The notes under the pieces: generated by a model
Seen by the model: only the letters and a program-made list of their open reading frames with translations
Databases searched by the model: none
What the model was told of the DNA's origin: nothing
Assembly (NCBI GenBank): GCA_023014365.1
Contig: JAEBUN010000019.1
Location: forward strand, 124,001 to 188,000
Reading direction: 5' to 3'
DNA length: 64,000 nt
From: Lepiota brunneoincarnata
Taxonomy: Eukaryota; Basidiomycota; Agaricomycetes; Agaricales; Agaricaceae
Shown: positions 1 through 12,711 of the stretch, piece after piece
How the letters are laid out: each line of letters opens with the position of its first letter
How positions within the stretch are numbered: position 1 is the first letter of the stretch
Program-made: the position numbers and the translations under genes

Positions 1-354
1 AATACTTAGCCTCGTTACCGGCGGGTCCGTTGCTGGCGTTGCAATGTCTGCAAACTACACCCGTTCGTCTCTTGTTGGCTCCCTGCACATGGTTACTCGT
101 GGCTCCCCATAGATGTCCCTGGTACGCTGGCATGTCGCTGATTATGGGTTCGACTACTGGCCGCAATGAATTTCGGTGGTCCGGATTAAAACTAATCGTC
201 TGCGGCATCCGTTCGAGCAGCATCCCATTTGGTAGTACGAGGCTGCTACGATTCTCCATAATACTCATTGGTGGGGTGCTGGCGTTGATAATGTCCACTG
301 CCGGCAATGGGATTGGAAGTATTAACGGAGTAGGAGGGCATTCGAGCCTTTCAT
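1..354 (-). CDS. Partial unidentified ORF running off the left edge
   Basis: The minus strand is open without a stop from about 354 to base 1. The encoded stretch is proline- and serine-rich and ends at the window edge with a Cys-x2-Cys pair (VCRHCNAS), which could begin a zinc finger. A good splice acceptor (CCGACACAG) lies just upstream at about 374 on the minus strand, so this may be an internal exon. Further upstream on the same strand, 493-702 and 351-545 hold open segments in different frames that could be earlier exons. I do not recognise the family. Chance is possible, but over 115 codons without a stop and a plausible acceptor favour a real gene continuing to the left. Confidence 0.35.
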
Positions 355-1164
355 CTGAATTTAACACTTGTCGCTGTGTCGGTCCTCGGGGTCTTCTCCC
401 GTCCACTGGCAGTATCGGGAAGTAACGGTTGCTCATTCGGATAACTGGTGTTGCTCCCCGACGCAAATTCTTGCTCGCAAGATACCACACTACTATCGTT
501 TTCTGACCTGTCCACCATTATTAGTGCATTGCTTGATACCGCCACCGCGCTTGGATTCCAGCGGCGTTAGACGTTCACCCGTGCGATTGCTCAAATCTAC
601 TATGATTAGCGCCCTGCGGTGTTCTCTGTAGAGTGTCCCAGGGAGCCCGCTTGCGGGCCGTATCAACAACGTTTCATCGCTGGGCACTCCAAAATCGCTC
701 ACCGGTGACTAATACAAACAGAATCTCGAAGTGGTAGCCGCTTGCACCTGTCGTTCGTGGAGGTTAGCCTCCAGCACCTGGTTACCCCAACGTTCAACCC
801 ACCTATGGCCGATCTCTGGCCTGCTACGAATACCCAATCAATGGCGGCCCCGGTGGGTGTTATTCAGGTCTTCCTGGGGCAACAATCCCCCAAGACCCTG
901 GATCGTCCGCAGCGCCTTTTCTGGTTCTGTCGAAACGCTATTAGTGCATCCGGTCTTGGGCAATCGAGGAACGCTCCGCCTACCACACTTTAGATCGGTA
1001 CGACCTCGAGGACAGTAGCTATGCCTGCTGGTAGCGGCAAGATGGAAGTCAGGAGTTCCCTGGGTAGGGTGTTGGAACACCTTGAACGCGCTTTCTGGGT
1101 GTTAGCTGGGGGGTTCTTGGCAAAAAGAGTCTAGGTCAATTACCTCAACTTGGAGGGACCGTTG

Positions 1165-1535
1165 GAACATATATTTGCTCGGGAACGGGTGTGGGAAAGA
1201 AGATGTGATCTGTTTCCCCCTCCCTCTTCGGACGTCTCGTGGGTTCAACGGAATGTTTTGATCTTCAAGGAAGATAGTTCCCTATGGGTTTTGGAAGGTT
1301 TAACAATGCGAGGGCTGTGGAATTAGAGATGATGGGTGTTGGTACTTTGACTTGTGTGCACGAGAACAGGTGTTGGAAAATGTGATCTTTCCCTTCGCTC
1401 CCTTGGCGCGTTGGTCACCGTTTCACCGAAATGTTCTGATGCTTAGGGAATGCCGTTTGCTATATACTTTGTAAAGTTCGTCAGTGCAGGGGATGGGGAA
1501 TTAGAGATGGTAGGGTGTCGGTACTTGACATTGGG
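1165..1535. repeat. Degenerate tandem duplication of about 180 bp
   Basis: Two diverged direct copies follow each other. The shared order of words is GGTGTxGGAAA, TGTGATCT, a C/T-rich run, a GGAATGTT/GAAATGTT word, then GGAATTAGAGATG, GGGTGT and GGTACTT. No coding function is visible. Confidence 0.55.
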
Positions 1536-4300
1536 CCTTGTTATGCTCCCCAGACTAAATACTGGCTGTCTTTGGTAAAACCGCGTTTTCTGTCTGGTGG
1601 GAGGATTTATCAACTTGATAAGCGCGGACCACGGATCATGGCTGAGTGTTCTTAGCAATCTGCTCACTTATGCTGGGCCATACTATTCTTGGATGGCATA
1701 TGCGTGATCGGTGTTTCGCATATTCCTGTATTCTTTTTTTTTTTTACCATGCTTGGTTGCGAAAAGGGAGCGGGCATGGCTGCTTCACTGGGGCCCTTTG
1801 GGCGGCTTGATCTACATGGTTATCTTTGTTGGGACAAACCAGCCAATATGATATTTCCATGGGGCAGACAACTCGGGAGTTTCATCAGAATTGATGGAAG
1901 ATGCCAAATCAACAACTCCCAGCTGAACTGCCATTTCCACATCGCCACCTGGTCGGAAAAGTCAACTGGCCAGTCTGATCCGCCTATCATCGACCCTGGT
2001 TTGAAAGTAAAGCCTATAGGCGGTGGGTTCCCTTTTTCCATGGTAGCTCAATAGTCAATGATCACCTTTTGAGTGCCCCGTGCGCTTGGCAACCGCGGCC
2101 TGAGATTCCCGGCTGCAGCTCTTGTGGCTAAGTAATAACACAGCCCGGAAACCTCTCACACTTCATCGGTATTTGTTCAAGGCACAATGAAAATCGAAAC
2201 CAATGATCCTTCTGTGAGCGATGCGGGTCCTCAGCCTTCTATCATCAACTCATAGGTCCTGGGGATCAATTGCGGTATTAACAGGACGTGGTGAATGCCT
2301 GGCGATTCGTGATGTCTTTTGAATACCGATTGTGCATAAAATAGAAATGTTGGTGGCTACTTGGGGCACGGGCTTGGTTGTTTTGCGGGCAAACACGAAG
2401 AATAGTAATTACGTTGGTGGATAACAGGGTTTTCTAGGTTCATATGGGGAAAAATATTCCTCTGAATGGTTGAGAAGAGTCTGCAAACTAGCGTACCCAT
2501 AGAGAGAAAAAGCTTATTACTATTTACAGGTGTGAAGTGCATGAGGGGTAGCGCACGACGATTATGTCTTCGCCGACGCCTTGGCTCTATTTGGGCGGGT
2601 CGATCGTGGTGGTCGTGGTCCGAGATCGACCGATCCTGGATCCACTATGTTAGCATCTGATTTCAAAGCCGGAATGACCAGTCAGCCAGGTGCGATATGT
2701 TGATAATTTGGGACGAAACCTCTACGGCGATTTCCTGCAGGTCTAAACATCCAACCAGACCTACAACAGTTTACTACAGTACATATGATGGTTTATTATG
2801 ATTACAATAATGAACTTGGAGCCTCGGATTAGGTTATCAAAGCTCCCTGTAAGCATGGCTTACCCACAAAGGATACACGTGACACCGACTGGATATAAAG
2901 ACATCACGCGCGATCATGGAGACCACCTTTCTTCCTTCCTTTCTTTTACCTTCCTTCCAAGTTACATACCCGTGTATACGCATATATTCTCAACAACTCC
3001 AATATACATTCGTGCCTATTCATTTGGACGGTCTGAACGTGAGTGTCGCTTGTGAGAACGGGCTTACACTCCCGAGGTGCTAAGGACACCCAGTTCCTTT
3101 TACTAAGGGTAGACCTGGTCGGAACACGAAGATACAGTATCCAGTCGGCGTTGATTAACGTCGGATATGTTGAGCACAACCGAATTTACGTTGGTCTGAG
3201 GGCTCGGACTATAAGCGGTAAGTACTGATTTTTTTTGGAGTAAACCTTTGTGTTGCCCTTGGCGACGGCCACCCCTCGTCCAAGGCGGTGCACTTGATGA
3301 GTATCAAAGCTGCACTTTCCGTTCATTCTTATGGAAAAACTCCTCCATGTATATCAATGTTCGGGGAGAGATTGGTTGCTGGCGGTGCACCTGCTCGGGG
3401 TTATCTCTGAGAGTTCCGAATACAACGAGACCATTGTCTAGTTGGCCAAGTGGCCAATCGAGTGTTGACTAACTGATCACACAGAAAATAGATTTCAGGG
3501 ATCTGGTGGCACGAGTACGCTAACCCCCACCTTCCAAGCCACCACACGAGGTCGCCGTTGAGCTATTCTCCGCAACGGAAGGTTCACACCACGAAATTAT
3601 CAACACCACCAGACCAAGGTTCGGCTGACTGCTGCTGACATGCAGCGTGTTCCATTTCGTGTGGATGTTCCCGGTGCCATCCACTGCCTCACTTATCGCG
3701 GCAATCCCCCACCTCTGATCGGACATGCTCATGTCCCCCTCCCCGAAGGTGTGGTCGTAAGGCAGCAACCAGATCTCCCTTTCCCATTGGTGGTTTAAAC
3801 AGCATTATGGAATGCTGATATATTGGTTCTAACTATTATATCTAGCCCATAAGTCACAAGTATCCCGCCACAATACAAAGGTTAGAGGCTGACGTATATA
3901 GTGCCGGTTTCACAAGATAATACAATGGCAGCCATAAAGGGATACTTGGATTGACGCCAGTAGTCCGGGAATCGGATCAAGCATCAGCATCGCCTCCCTC
4001 GGTTAGTGTAGCTAATGATAGAAACTACGACTGGCAATAAATTTGTGAGGCCCACGGAATGTATTCATGAACTCTACCCTGACGGACTAGCCCAGATCCC
4101 CAAGCGATCGGGTTTCCACCCAGGACACCTTGAAAAGTTTACGAGGAACGCATAATTGAAGGCATCTTGGGTCTCCCTCCATCCTTTCATTCCCCACTGA
4201 GGAGCTTCTAGATGCTCAAAATCACATTGCCCTTTGCGCAGGTACGACAGCATTGGATCGAGTCTTCGAAGTCACCTGAGGGAAAATTTCCCAGTCTCTT
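1536..4300. other. No supported gene
   Basis: Only short open frames in inconsistent phases are visible, with a few homopolymer runs (T11 near 1735) and a C/T-rich stretch near 2930-2960. An 82-codon minus-strand open frame at 3520-3768 reads somewhat like protein but has no recognisable domain or clear splice context. Confidence 0.5.
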
Positions 4301-4385
4301 GATTTTTTGTACGCCGCACAATACGTATGTCCTTTCTCTCCCCCGTCGAACAACAGCATTGCAGCTGACATAATGCCAGGGCGCA

Positions 4386-5103
4386 TTGGTACCGGGAACG
4401 TGCCACAGCCATCATCAGGGAGTCAACTTACACTCTCAAACTCACCTCACTCGGCCTCCCCAGGTATGGAGACCTTCTACCCGTGTATTTTTACCATCGG
4501 TCCGCAGGGAGGGGGCACATTGCTGCTTCGAAGTGCTTACTTCTATCCCCACAGTGGCGGGCTCCTTATGCTCCACGAGTTTTCCCAGTCAGCCTTCCTC
4601 ACGATAACGACAAACCGCCTTTGGAGCAGTGTCAAGCGGAGCTGTTTCCTCTCGACTTGCTGGGAGGCCTCAGACCAGATCAATGCGTGGAGCTGCTGGA
4701 CATTGAATTGATTCCACCAATCCATATCCACTCGCCGTCTTCTCACATTGGGACACTCTTCACCACCTCGAATCAACGAGATTCTGCACTGGATTTGTTC
4801 CGACATCTTCAGTCTATATCCACCCAGACTATTGACCTCGACGATCCTTCCCCTCAATTACCCCTGGATATGCATGCGAGGATCTTCGCTGCGCTCGAGC
4901 GACGAAGTGGTGAGTTTGGGCGCCTTTTGAGTGGAGGACAATACGGTCAACTGAAAAACCGGATAGAAAGTTCAACACAGCCGGTACTCCCGAGTGGTAT
5001 TGATCTCTTCCTCGGCAACGTCAATATCTGGGGATTTGAGATCCACCATACGAACACCTACAGCATCGTCCACGTTGCAGAGTCGGATACAGCCCTTAAT
5101 TAA
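4386..5103 (+). CDS. Hypothetical protein, possible two-exon gene
   Basis: A long open frame runs from about 4553 to the TAA at 5101-5103. It encodes roughly 180 residues that begin WRAPYAPRVFPVSLPH and continue with a leucine/proline-rich region. The segment is preceded by a good acceptor (CCCCACAG at about 4545-4552). A donor, CCCCAG|GTATGG, lies near 4464, so an upstream exon can be joined, but its start codon is uncertain. I do not recognise the family and see no signal peptide or membrane segment. The call rests on ORF length and splice-like flanks only. Confidence 0.3.
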
Positions 5104-8100
5104 TCATTTTGGCGGGGATTTCTTGAATTTACTGCCTCAACAACTGTTTCAAGCACTGGACAGTGTACGCACTACCGTAAATTTTTAGGGTCCATAGGCA
5201 GGGTTGACCGCGAATTGATCGACGCCGTTGCGCCACTTTGTATTATTGGTTAATTTGGAGTTGTCCGTAACAATGCTCCGGACGTATTGCTACCAGCGTT
5301 GCCCAGAGCGTTCCGTGAGAGAGTAAGGAGTGGAAGTATAGTTTGATGTCTCGCAGTCGCACCCAATTTATTAGAAATTTAGAAGTTTTCCAGGCTATAA
5401 AATGTTGTAAAAGGTATTTAGCTGTCCGTGACAACATGACTATACAATTAAATAGCGCGCGGCTTTAGTACAACTAATCGTGCGCATTCACTGAGCGGAG
5501 CAACGGTAGAGGTAGCAACACAATGGCTAATGAACTCCAAGTCCAGAATTTGATGTACGTTATCGTATACATACAACACGGGTCGTTGCTTCTCATAAGC
5601 AACAACACCGGGCCCGAATGATGCACTCTAACTTCTTTTCGATAAACGTATTCGTATTGTCCTCTGATTTATATCCGCTATATCCGGTTCTTCCTTTGTC
5701 AGAGTTCAGACGGGGAGGTGAGTTGTGAGGGCGACTGGGTTGCCATGGGCTGACAGCGTTAAAGGGGGGGCCCTTTCTACCGCCGCTTCTTGCTACATAT
5801 ATGAATTCCTCCCCAAAAACCGGCGGCTTGGTGCATCCGCGCAAGCTGCAGCAAAGCCGGAGGCCAGACCCTTCCGTCATCGGGGTCACAATTAACCTTG
5901 ATGCGAAGTTTTACTCGGGGACCAATCTCCCATACTCATGTCGTACACACACACACACACAAAAAAAAAAGACACGAGGTTTCCCAGCATCGAGATACTT
6001 TTACATCGCATCGTGCCGGATAGGAATTCTCCAGAGGGGCTTCTTCGGGAATTATAAACCCGATATGTTGGATCTGTCAAACCCAAACCGCATCGTCTGA
6101 CCCCAAGTCACTCGAGTGATTTTCCCATGATTTTATTGTGTCTCTGAAAGGGTGGGATGCGGAAGCCTGGAGTTGGCATGTCGATAGCTTTTTTGACCGA
6201 GTGACATGTACGGCGGCGGCCTCAGATCCTCTCCCTCTCCCAAAGGCCTCCCTCTCTCATGCTATCTCGCGCCCAGATCATCGAATCGACACGCCTCCCC
6301 CGCGATACCCAATATGGGGCTCAGAGGGGGTCACGGGATTCGTTTCTTCGAAGTCGGTCCTCCCGCTCCCCCGTGTTGATCTCTCTCTCAACGCCCGCAG
6401 CGAGGGGTAGGCGCGCGCTTACTGTCGGGCATGATGACCACCCGACATCTTCACATCTTTATTGGAAGCTTGCTGACCCCACTGGATACTATAGGATGTT
6501 TGTACCAGTTAGTTCGGGAGAAATTTTATCCCCCCTCACTCCCCCCCCCCCAGATGTTCAACTGAGATGGCCGCCAAACCGAATCGGAACCGGCGTGGGG
6601 GGCGCACGCACACTGTCACAACGGCTAGAAGGTCCCAAGCCATTGCAGAAAGTATCCACTCTTCCGTGTCCGGTGTTGGACTGCAAACCCTATTCCACCG
6701 GTCGTGTTCATGTTAGCGCAGAGGCTAACTGATCCATCCTCTTCAATACCCCAGGTTAGCTCATCGCGGGAGGCGCTGCTCTTTACAGTATAGACCACTT
6801 TGGTATACGTAAGGGTAATTTGTCTCTAGGCGACTTGAAGCGTCCGAGTAACCCTGGTTGAACGGATTGCTAGCTATTCAGTCTACTCATTGACTTGGCC
6901 GCAGACCAACTCCCGCCCCTCTCCCCACATAGAACTCGGAGACACCTGCCAGATCTCTCTCGTAAGGGCCGACGGACACTTGCTAAACTTTTTCTTTTTT
7001 GTCTTAACACGACGACTGTTTAACCCGATGTCCCCCCCCTTCCTGTATACATGCCGCGGAGTTGGTGTTGGATTGCCATTACTGCAATAAATCCCACAGC
7101 CACAGCTTCCTCCATCCTTAGGAAGCACAATGTCCTAGTATCATAGCTTTTTGAGCTCTGCTTCCTGTCCGACGGGACCGGCAAGGCGAACATGTGACGC
7201 GGGACAAGCCGATTCATGAAATCTGAGCCCTTTAGTAGCCCTTTGTGTGTGTGGGGGGCGGGGCGGGGGGGCGCCGCTTCCATCTCACCATCACTCATCT
7301 CGATAGCAAGCCCCTAGCTTCGCTTCCCCAGCGTCTATCTGCTGCGCTGCTTCTCTCTTGCTCTGATAAATTTCCTCATCAAGTCATCCAGAAGGGTTTA
7401 AAAGGGTTGAAGTTTGCCTCATCAGGAAGGCTGGAAGTGGGCAGGGTGTGCCGGGGTGCCCGAGGGGGCACTTCTCTTTACCTAGATGACTTCTGAGAGG
7501 CTCATCACTCCGCCCTCGGTTATTTTCGCAGATCTTTCTTGGAGATTCGCAGCTGTTAAGGACCTATAATCGGTAACGGTTTTGGCAACCAGACTCGGTC
7601 CGCTAAAGCTTATGCATCCGGCCCTTTGGGCTGTATAAAACATGGGAATTGAATCGTGAATCGACAACCCCTACCCGCAGATCCGGTCGTCGTCGTCATC
7701 GTCAAGGTGAAGGAGACCGCCGAGGGAGATTAGAAGGCGGTTCCGGAGCACCACAGCCAGGGGAGGGATGGGGGGGAAGGGACAGGCAATGCCGTACATT
7801 TTTTAAACGTGGCTTACTCCAAAGAGGAATCAGCAAGCTTCGCCGAGACATATTCCGCCTGGTAAATGGGGAAACGAGCTGTTTTTTCCTTGTTTTTTTT
7901 CTTCATTCCCCCGAGAAATACAAATACTCAGCCAATCGGCCTTGATGCCTCTGGGTTCTCGGTATGGTTGCCGAGTCAGCTTGTCTGTCATTGGATGAAA
8001 ACATTTTGTATATGACACCACCGGAATAGCACTGGAAGGGTTCCTGTAAGTTGGACGTGGTCATCGGTGTTTAGCATTTTTGACCCAGGGTTACTTGCCT

Positions 8101-8800
8101 GTGTTATTTTGTTGTTACCAAGAAGGTCTTGCCCCCAGGCGATATTTTTGGTTAGCGCATGCATATTCGGATCCACGTGGCAAGAAGAGAAGCCCCCCCA
8201 AGCTGCCGCCGCTGCGTCACCGGAGTCAATTGTCGAGCCATGAAAATGGGGTTAACGAATTCCAAGCCTTGAGATTCTTATCGCTCGTCCACCGGAAGAG
8301 GCCTCAAATAGTCATATTGGACTGCTAAAGGGGGGAAAAGCCTGGAAAAGCCCAAAGACATTGACAAGAACATCAAGTTCTCCCGATAAACGCAGAGGGA
8401 CATCTCCGCTGTCGTCTTTGGAGGAGGTGAAAGCCATCCAACACCATTCGCTGATTGCTCAGGCAAACCAGATTGGGGAAGGCTATATGTCAACACGGGG
8501 CCATGATACCCCAGCTGATATGACAAGCTGTTAATAACATGGTCGCGCATGTCACACCGCCTAATTCAATATTGGATGCGCTGCGCAGCAGACATGGAAT
8601 CCTCCGCATTGCGGAGAAGACTTCGCCAATATGGCCTTCCATCACTCGGGAACGCCCAGTTACCAAGCTTTACAGAAGCATCGCGGAAGGTAACCATGGG
8701 CAAAGACTAAGATCAAGATCTACATAATGAATGTTACTACCCCCAAACGAACGTTATTGGCTTAACGAGCCAGACATCACCCGAGAATTGGTTGGTCAGG
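5104..8800. other. No supported gene
   Basis: This stretch holds scattered short frames, a (CA)n-A10 microsatellite at about 5946-5970, C and G homopolymers near 6540 and 7260, and purine-rich low-complexity DNA near 7680-7790. The 157-codon plus-strand frame at 6259-6732 has the composition of a chance ORF and was not called. Confidence 0.45.
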
Positions 8801-8814
8801 GTATAAGAGCACAG

Positions 8815-8822
8815 TATAAAAG
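8815..8822 (+). promoter_or_regulatory. TATA box upstream of the DUF6699-like gene
   Basis: TATAAAAG is followed by GC-rich DNA and lies about 355 bp before the ATG at 9178. A C-rich tract ending in CAAGCAG (about 8900-8928) could be the 3' end of a 5'-UTR intron. The assignment to the 9178 gene is inferred from position. Confidence 0.45.
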
Positions 8823-9177
8823 CCCGCAGGGCGGGCAGAGATGCCATCCACTCCTGGATTCCCTCAACTAGGCTGACTCGATTGCATTCGGATACTCATC
8901 CCCACACCCCCGCCCCCGCCCAAGCAGTCCCCCTCTTCTTCTGTGCTGCGCCCTAGTCATAGTTGTATCTTCGTTCGACCACAGTCACCCAGATCCCCGT
9001 AGAAACCCAGAGGTGCGTCACCTCGACTCCGGTTCCGCAGTGACAAAAATGACTCATAACGTGTCCCCCCCTCTTCGGCAGGTACCGAGCACCTGATACT
9101 GCGAAAGTCAGCGCGCAGTTATAACACAAAACAATACAGAAGCGAACACACCCACAGTCATTTTCCATCCCACAAAT

Positions 9178-9747
9178 ATGCCATCGCACCCACCGCCATT
9201 GAATACTGAATTCATGTACGGACACGCGCCCCTCCCAAGGCAGTACACTCAGCCGATTGCACTGGCACCCTTCCTTCAGCGCATGATGGGCAGGCCCGGG
9301 ATTGCCTGGGCCGTTTACGAATGCCCGTCCACAGCAGCGTCTACCATGGTACACCGCCACGGCACAGGATGGGGTAGCCTGCCTGCCACATCACCCCCAG
9401 TGCAGGCGCTAACCATTTGGTCAGGCCCAACGGGGGACCGGCCAATTGTGGTCCGACCCCGAACCATAAGCCACACTTTGGTAACGATCGAGGACGTGCT
9501 TTTCGCCGTCTATCACCGTATCAGAGAGGCAGCACAAGAATCATTTTATCCTTCTTACCCACCATTGATCACCACTCCCTCACAATCACAATATCCACCA
9601 CTCCTCCAGCCCATCTCTGCGAGACCCATGTTGAACGAGGCAGAGATTCGAGCATTGGTGGTGAAGCACCTGGGAGGGAGGTGCACTTGGGGTGGACTTT
9701 CACTGATCCCATGCGATCCCGAGGCATGGGAGTTGTACATCGGTTGA
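9178..9747 (+). CDS. DUF6699-like hypothetical protein
   Basis: This is an intronless 189-codon ORF. The mid-region reads as a hydrophobic strand followed by a V-T-I-x-D-V-L-x-A-V-Y-x-R-I motif (VTIEDVLFAVYHRI). It ends with a region (RCTWGGLSLIPCDPEAWELY) where related proteins have a conserved aromatic strand. The same layout, WPIxV strand, then T-I-x-D-V-L-x-x-I-Y helix, then G-hydrophobic tail, occurs in the gene at 16381-17358. This is the layout I associate with DUF6699, a basidiomycete family of unknown function. No signal peptide or transmembrane segment is visible. Family assignment is by motif memory, not search. Confidence 0.6.
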   Translation: MPSHPPPLNTEFMYGHAPLPRQYTQPIALAPFLQRMMGRPGIAWAVYECPSTAASTMVHRHGTGWGSLPATSPPVQALTIWSGPTGDRPIVVRPRTISHTLVTIEDVLFAVYHRIREAAQESFYPSYPPLITTPSQSQYPPLLQPISARPMLNEAEIRALVVKHLGGRCTWGGLSLIPCDPEAWELYIG

Positions 9748-10562
9748 GGGCCATTTGCGCATCCACATTCACCCTTCTCTTTTCACTTCGTTTTTTTAAT
9801 ACCTCCGCGGATCCTTTGCCAGATCGTGCCGTGTTAGGTGGACCCTCTCCACCCGCCCCTCATAGGGACTCAGATCCAGAACGGGCCGACTTTCACGATC
9901 TAGCAATCGTATTTATGTCAGAAGGATTCTCTTTCTGCGACACAGTATTCGGATCCATCACTCACGCATTCTGCTCTACCTCTATCACACACAACCCCCA
10001 CTCCCATATTCGTGGACCGTAGAAGCAAAGGATCCGGAGGGCGAGCCGTAGCTATTAGCGAGCTCAAAGGCAAACGTGGACAGTAGTGTATCACAACGCC
10101 CTCCCATAAAAATAGCGACAAATACACCTAGTCATTCCCTCCCCTGGCGGCATCTGATCTCCGTCTTATGTCTACTTGACTCGATCGAGAGACTTCTTTG
10201 ATATGCTCACTATGACTCGTAGTATCATGTTGACTAGAAAGTTTTTGTCGAATCATACTCTGGCTGTTGTTTTGGTGGTCATCAGAGCCCCTTTTGTTCT
10301 CACTTTCCCAAGCCCCACAAAAAGTTGTCTTTTTTTTTTTCCTCTAGTCAGAGATCCGGAGAGACATTTTTATCATCTTATCACTTGTATGACTATGCAC
10401 CGACGGTGCTACCGGGTATCAACTTACTTACAGGGAACAATGTGTATCAATACAATGAGATCAACTCTACCGGATGCATGAACGGGCGGGGGGGGGGAGA
10501 GGTTACACATAGTTGCAACGAATGGGTAAAGAATAATACAAAGGTACCAAAACTACTTACTG
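9748..10562. other. Intergenic, nothing recognised
   Basis: The stretch contains T and G homopolymers (about 10330 and 10489-10499) and no coherent coding frame. It probably includes the 3' flank of the 9178 gene and that of the convergent membrane-protein gene. Confidence 0.5.
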
Positions 10563-11856
10563 CTAAGCAAATGTATGAGTCGAAGACGAAGAGACGGGTG
10601 ACTTGACTTTGCTTGATGATGGAGGCGGTGCATCATGGAGAGGAATACTGTGTGCTGATGACACTTGCCAGTCCATGATACCCGCAGAAGCTGCCGTCAC
10701 GATATCCTTGGACCAAGCCCGGTTTTGTGCCATTCTTAGAACGATTAACATGCGTGTGATGCTCTTAGGAAGTAAAATTTTTCCAAGCATCAGAATAGGC
10801 TTTTTTGAGTGAAACAGCCAACGTACGATGATATATGAGTAAGGGTGGAGGAAAACGTCTTGTGACCAGTGTCCTTGAGAACGCGTAGCCACATATACGA
10901 TACCCCAAAGAGTGAAAAACGCTCCGCTCTCCACCAATATGGTAAACACGGAGGTGTAAAATGCGGCATGTACTCTTCCCAAAGAAATTTCTAGTTTCTT
11001 TCGCATCGTCACCAATCTCAGAGTGATCAAGAACGAGACCATGATATTCAGCGCGACGCAGAGGCCGTAGAAGACGTTCCCATAAAGCGCAGACTTGGTA
11101 AGTTCCTTAGGCACCTCGAGGTTGGTGTCAGCGACCAGGAGGGGGAGGGACATTGCTGGTAGGGAAACTCAGCCCGATTCATGGAGAGCTTTCTTTTTGT
11201 TCAATGAACTTACCAACGCGGGCGAGGTAAACAGGAAGCGGGAGTGTGAGGAGCCACCATTTGTAGTTCCACACGACCATAACACGATACAGCTGCCACC
11301 GGGAGGGGGAAAAATGAGTCGCAGAGGCTCTGAATGCAACAAGTTCTGCGACCTACCATAAGGACATCTCCAACCCACGGGACTAGAGTAGTGCTGCGAC
11401 CGTGTCAGAGATAAATTATTTTCTCGCAATGGGTACAAGTCTCTCACCATACCAAGCTCATCACATTAATCGTCCAGCCGGCATGTGTTCTAGCTATTTC
11501 GCTCGGAGGGTCTGTACTGGACGGATTTTCGAGACGAGCGCTAACATATGTATATTCTGCGAATTTGATCTTCCCTCCTGCAGCGATGCTTGCTAAAGTG
11601 AAGAGGACGCCCGAATAACAAACAATGCCCCAGAACACTCTGCCTCGTTTCGGTCGGGTGAGTAGCACTCGTAGTAGTTGGATAAATAGCATCACTAGGG
11701 CGCCTGTGATTGCGATAGACTTTTGTGTGAGAGGGGGGGGTGCGATTGCCTATCAGTTTCGAAAACCGTGGTTTACATACCATAGCTGAGTATTGCAAGC
11801 AAAATCCCGTCAAACTCTGCCTTCTCACGTCTCATATCGAGGCTTGGAGCAGCCAT
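10563..11856 (-). CDS. 7-TM-like basidiomycete membrane protein
   Basis: This is a multi-exon gene. It starts at the ATG at 11856 (MAAPSLDMRREKAEFDG) and ends with TAG at 10563-10565. Splicing at CTATG|GTATGT and CACAG|GCGCC joins exon 1 in frame to a membrane helix (ALVMLFIQLLRVLL). A second helix-bearing exon follows (FWGIVCYSGVLFTLASI), then an exon with LYRVMVVWNYKWWLLTLPLP after acceptor GGTGGCAG. The last exon carries three hydrophobic segments and the motif RMLIVLRMAQNRAW. The D-x-L-x-LYR-x-x-V-x-W and LIILRVAQGRAW-type motifs belong to a large family of uncharacterised Agaricomycete membrane proteins. The C-terminal tail is Ser/Pro-rich. About five introns are needed; exact ends of the middle exons are tentative. 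No obvious break is seen. Confidence 0.75.
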
Positions 11857-12711
11857 CTCGCCCTCGAGTGCTTAAGCGTCGACTGAATATTGACGCTTTA
11901 TGAACAAGGTGGCGTCGTAACGAAGGGGGGTGGGGTGGGGGGGAAGACACAGGGATCTAGCGTCGACATGGGCGTGGTGTATATATATCTACACATGTTA
12001 CCCAAGCCTGCGAAAGTTGCGTTGACAGATCGCGAAATGCATCAGTTCCAACTTGCTCCAATGAGGCAGGTCTATTATTGGAGGGGGATCCCGGAGCTCC
12101 AACTCGTTCACAGAGCGGTAGGGCGCTCGCGACATTGTCGGAGAGATTCGTTACATATCTTTTTATCAGGGGCTCTTGGAAAAGCGGGATGACTTGACTG
12201 TGTGCTGCTGTCTTGACATCAACACTTATTCTCAGGCGCAGACCAAAGAAAGCGAAACACACAAGTGTCGGCTGCTTGGCGGCTCGTGACTTCTATCATT
12301 TAGTGAGGAAGCTGTGATGGACCTGACACAAAATAAGGTTAAAATATCCCAGACATCAGGATTATCCCTGGTAAGTATTGATTTCCCAAGGATATGTCGT
12401 TGGGGCATTATGGTTACCTATTGAGCAGGGTATGCTCCCATCAAATGTCCCGGGGATGCTGTAGTACCAGTAAATGACTGAAACAGAACAGGCCCTATGA
12501 CAGTTCTTCGAACCCCCCTCTGACATCGAGGAGACTTGATGTGAGGAATATAGAGCGGAAATATACCACGTGTAGCCTCGTTCAGGGACTTCAAAACAAA
12601 TACAACATATAGATGAAACGGTATACATATAAAGCAAGGATCATGAGTCGTTGGTATATAGCGTAACGAACGGCATCTGGACCGAGCAACGGATAAAAAT
12701 ACTGCCGCCTA
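11857..12711. other. Intergenic, nothing recognised
   Basis: No coherent coding frame is visible. The part near 11857 is presumably the promoter of the membrane-protein gene, and the part near 12711 the 3' flank of the FAD oxidoreductase. Confidence 0.5.

Noticed and set aside
5945..5970. CA microsatellite and A-run as a possible retroelement tail
   Set aside because: No retroposon body or target duplication next to it; simple microsatellite.
6259..6732. 157-codon plus-strand ORF
   Set aside because: Low-complexity Arg/Ser/Pro composition, C-run inside, no domain or splice context; likely a chance ORF in GC-rich DNA.
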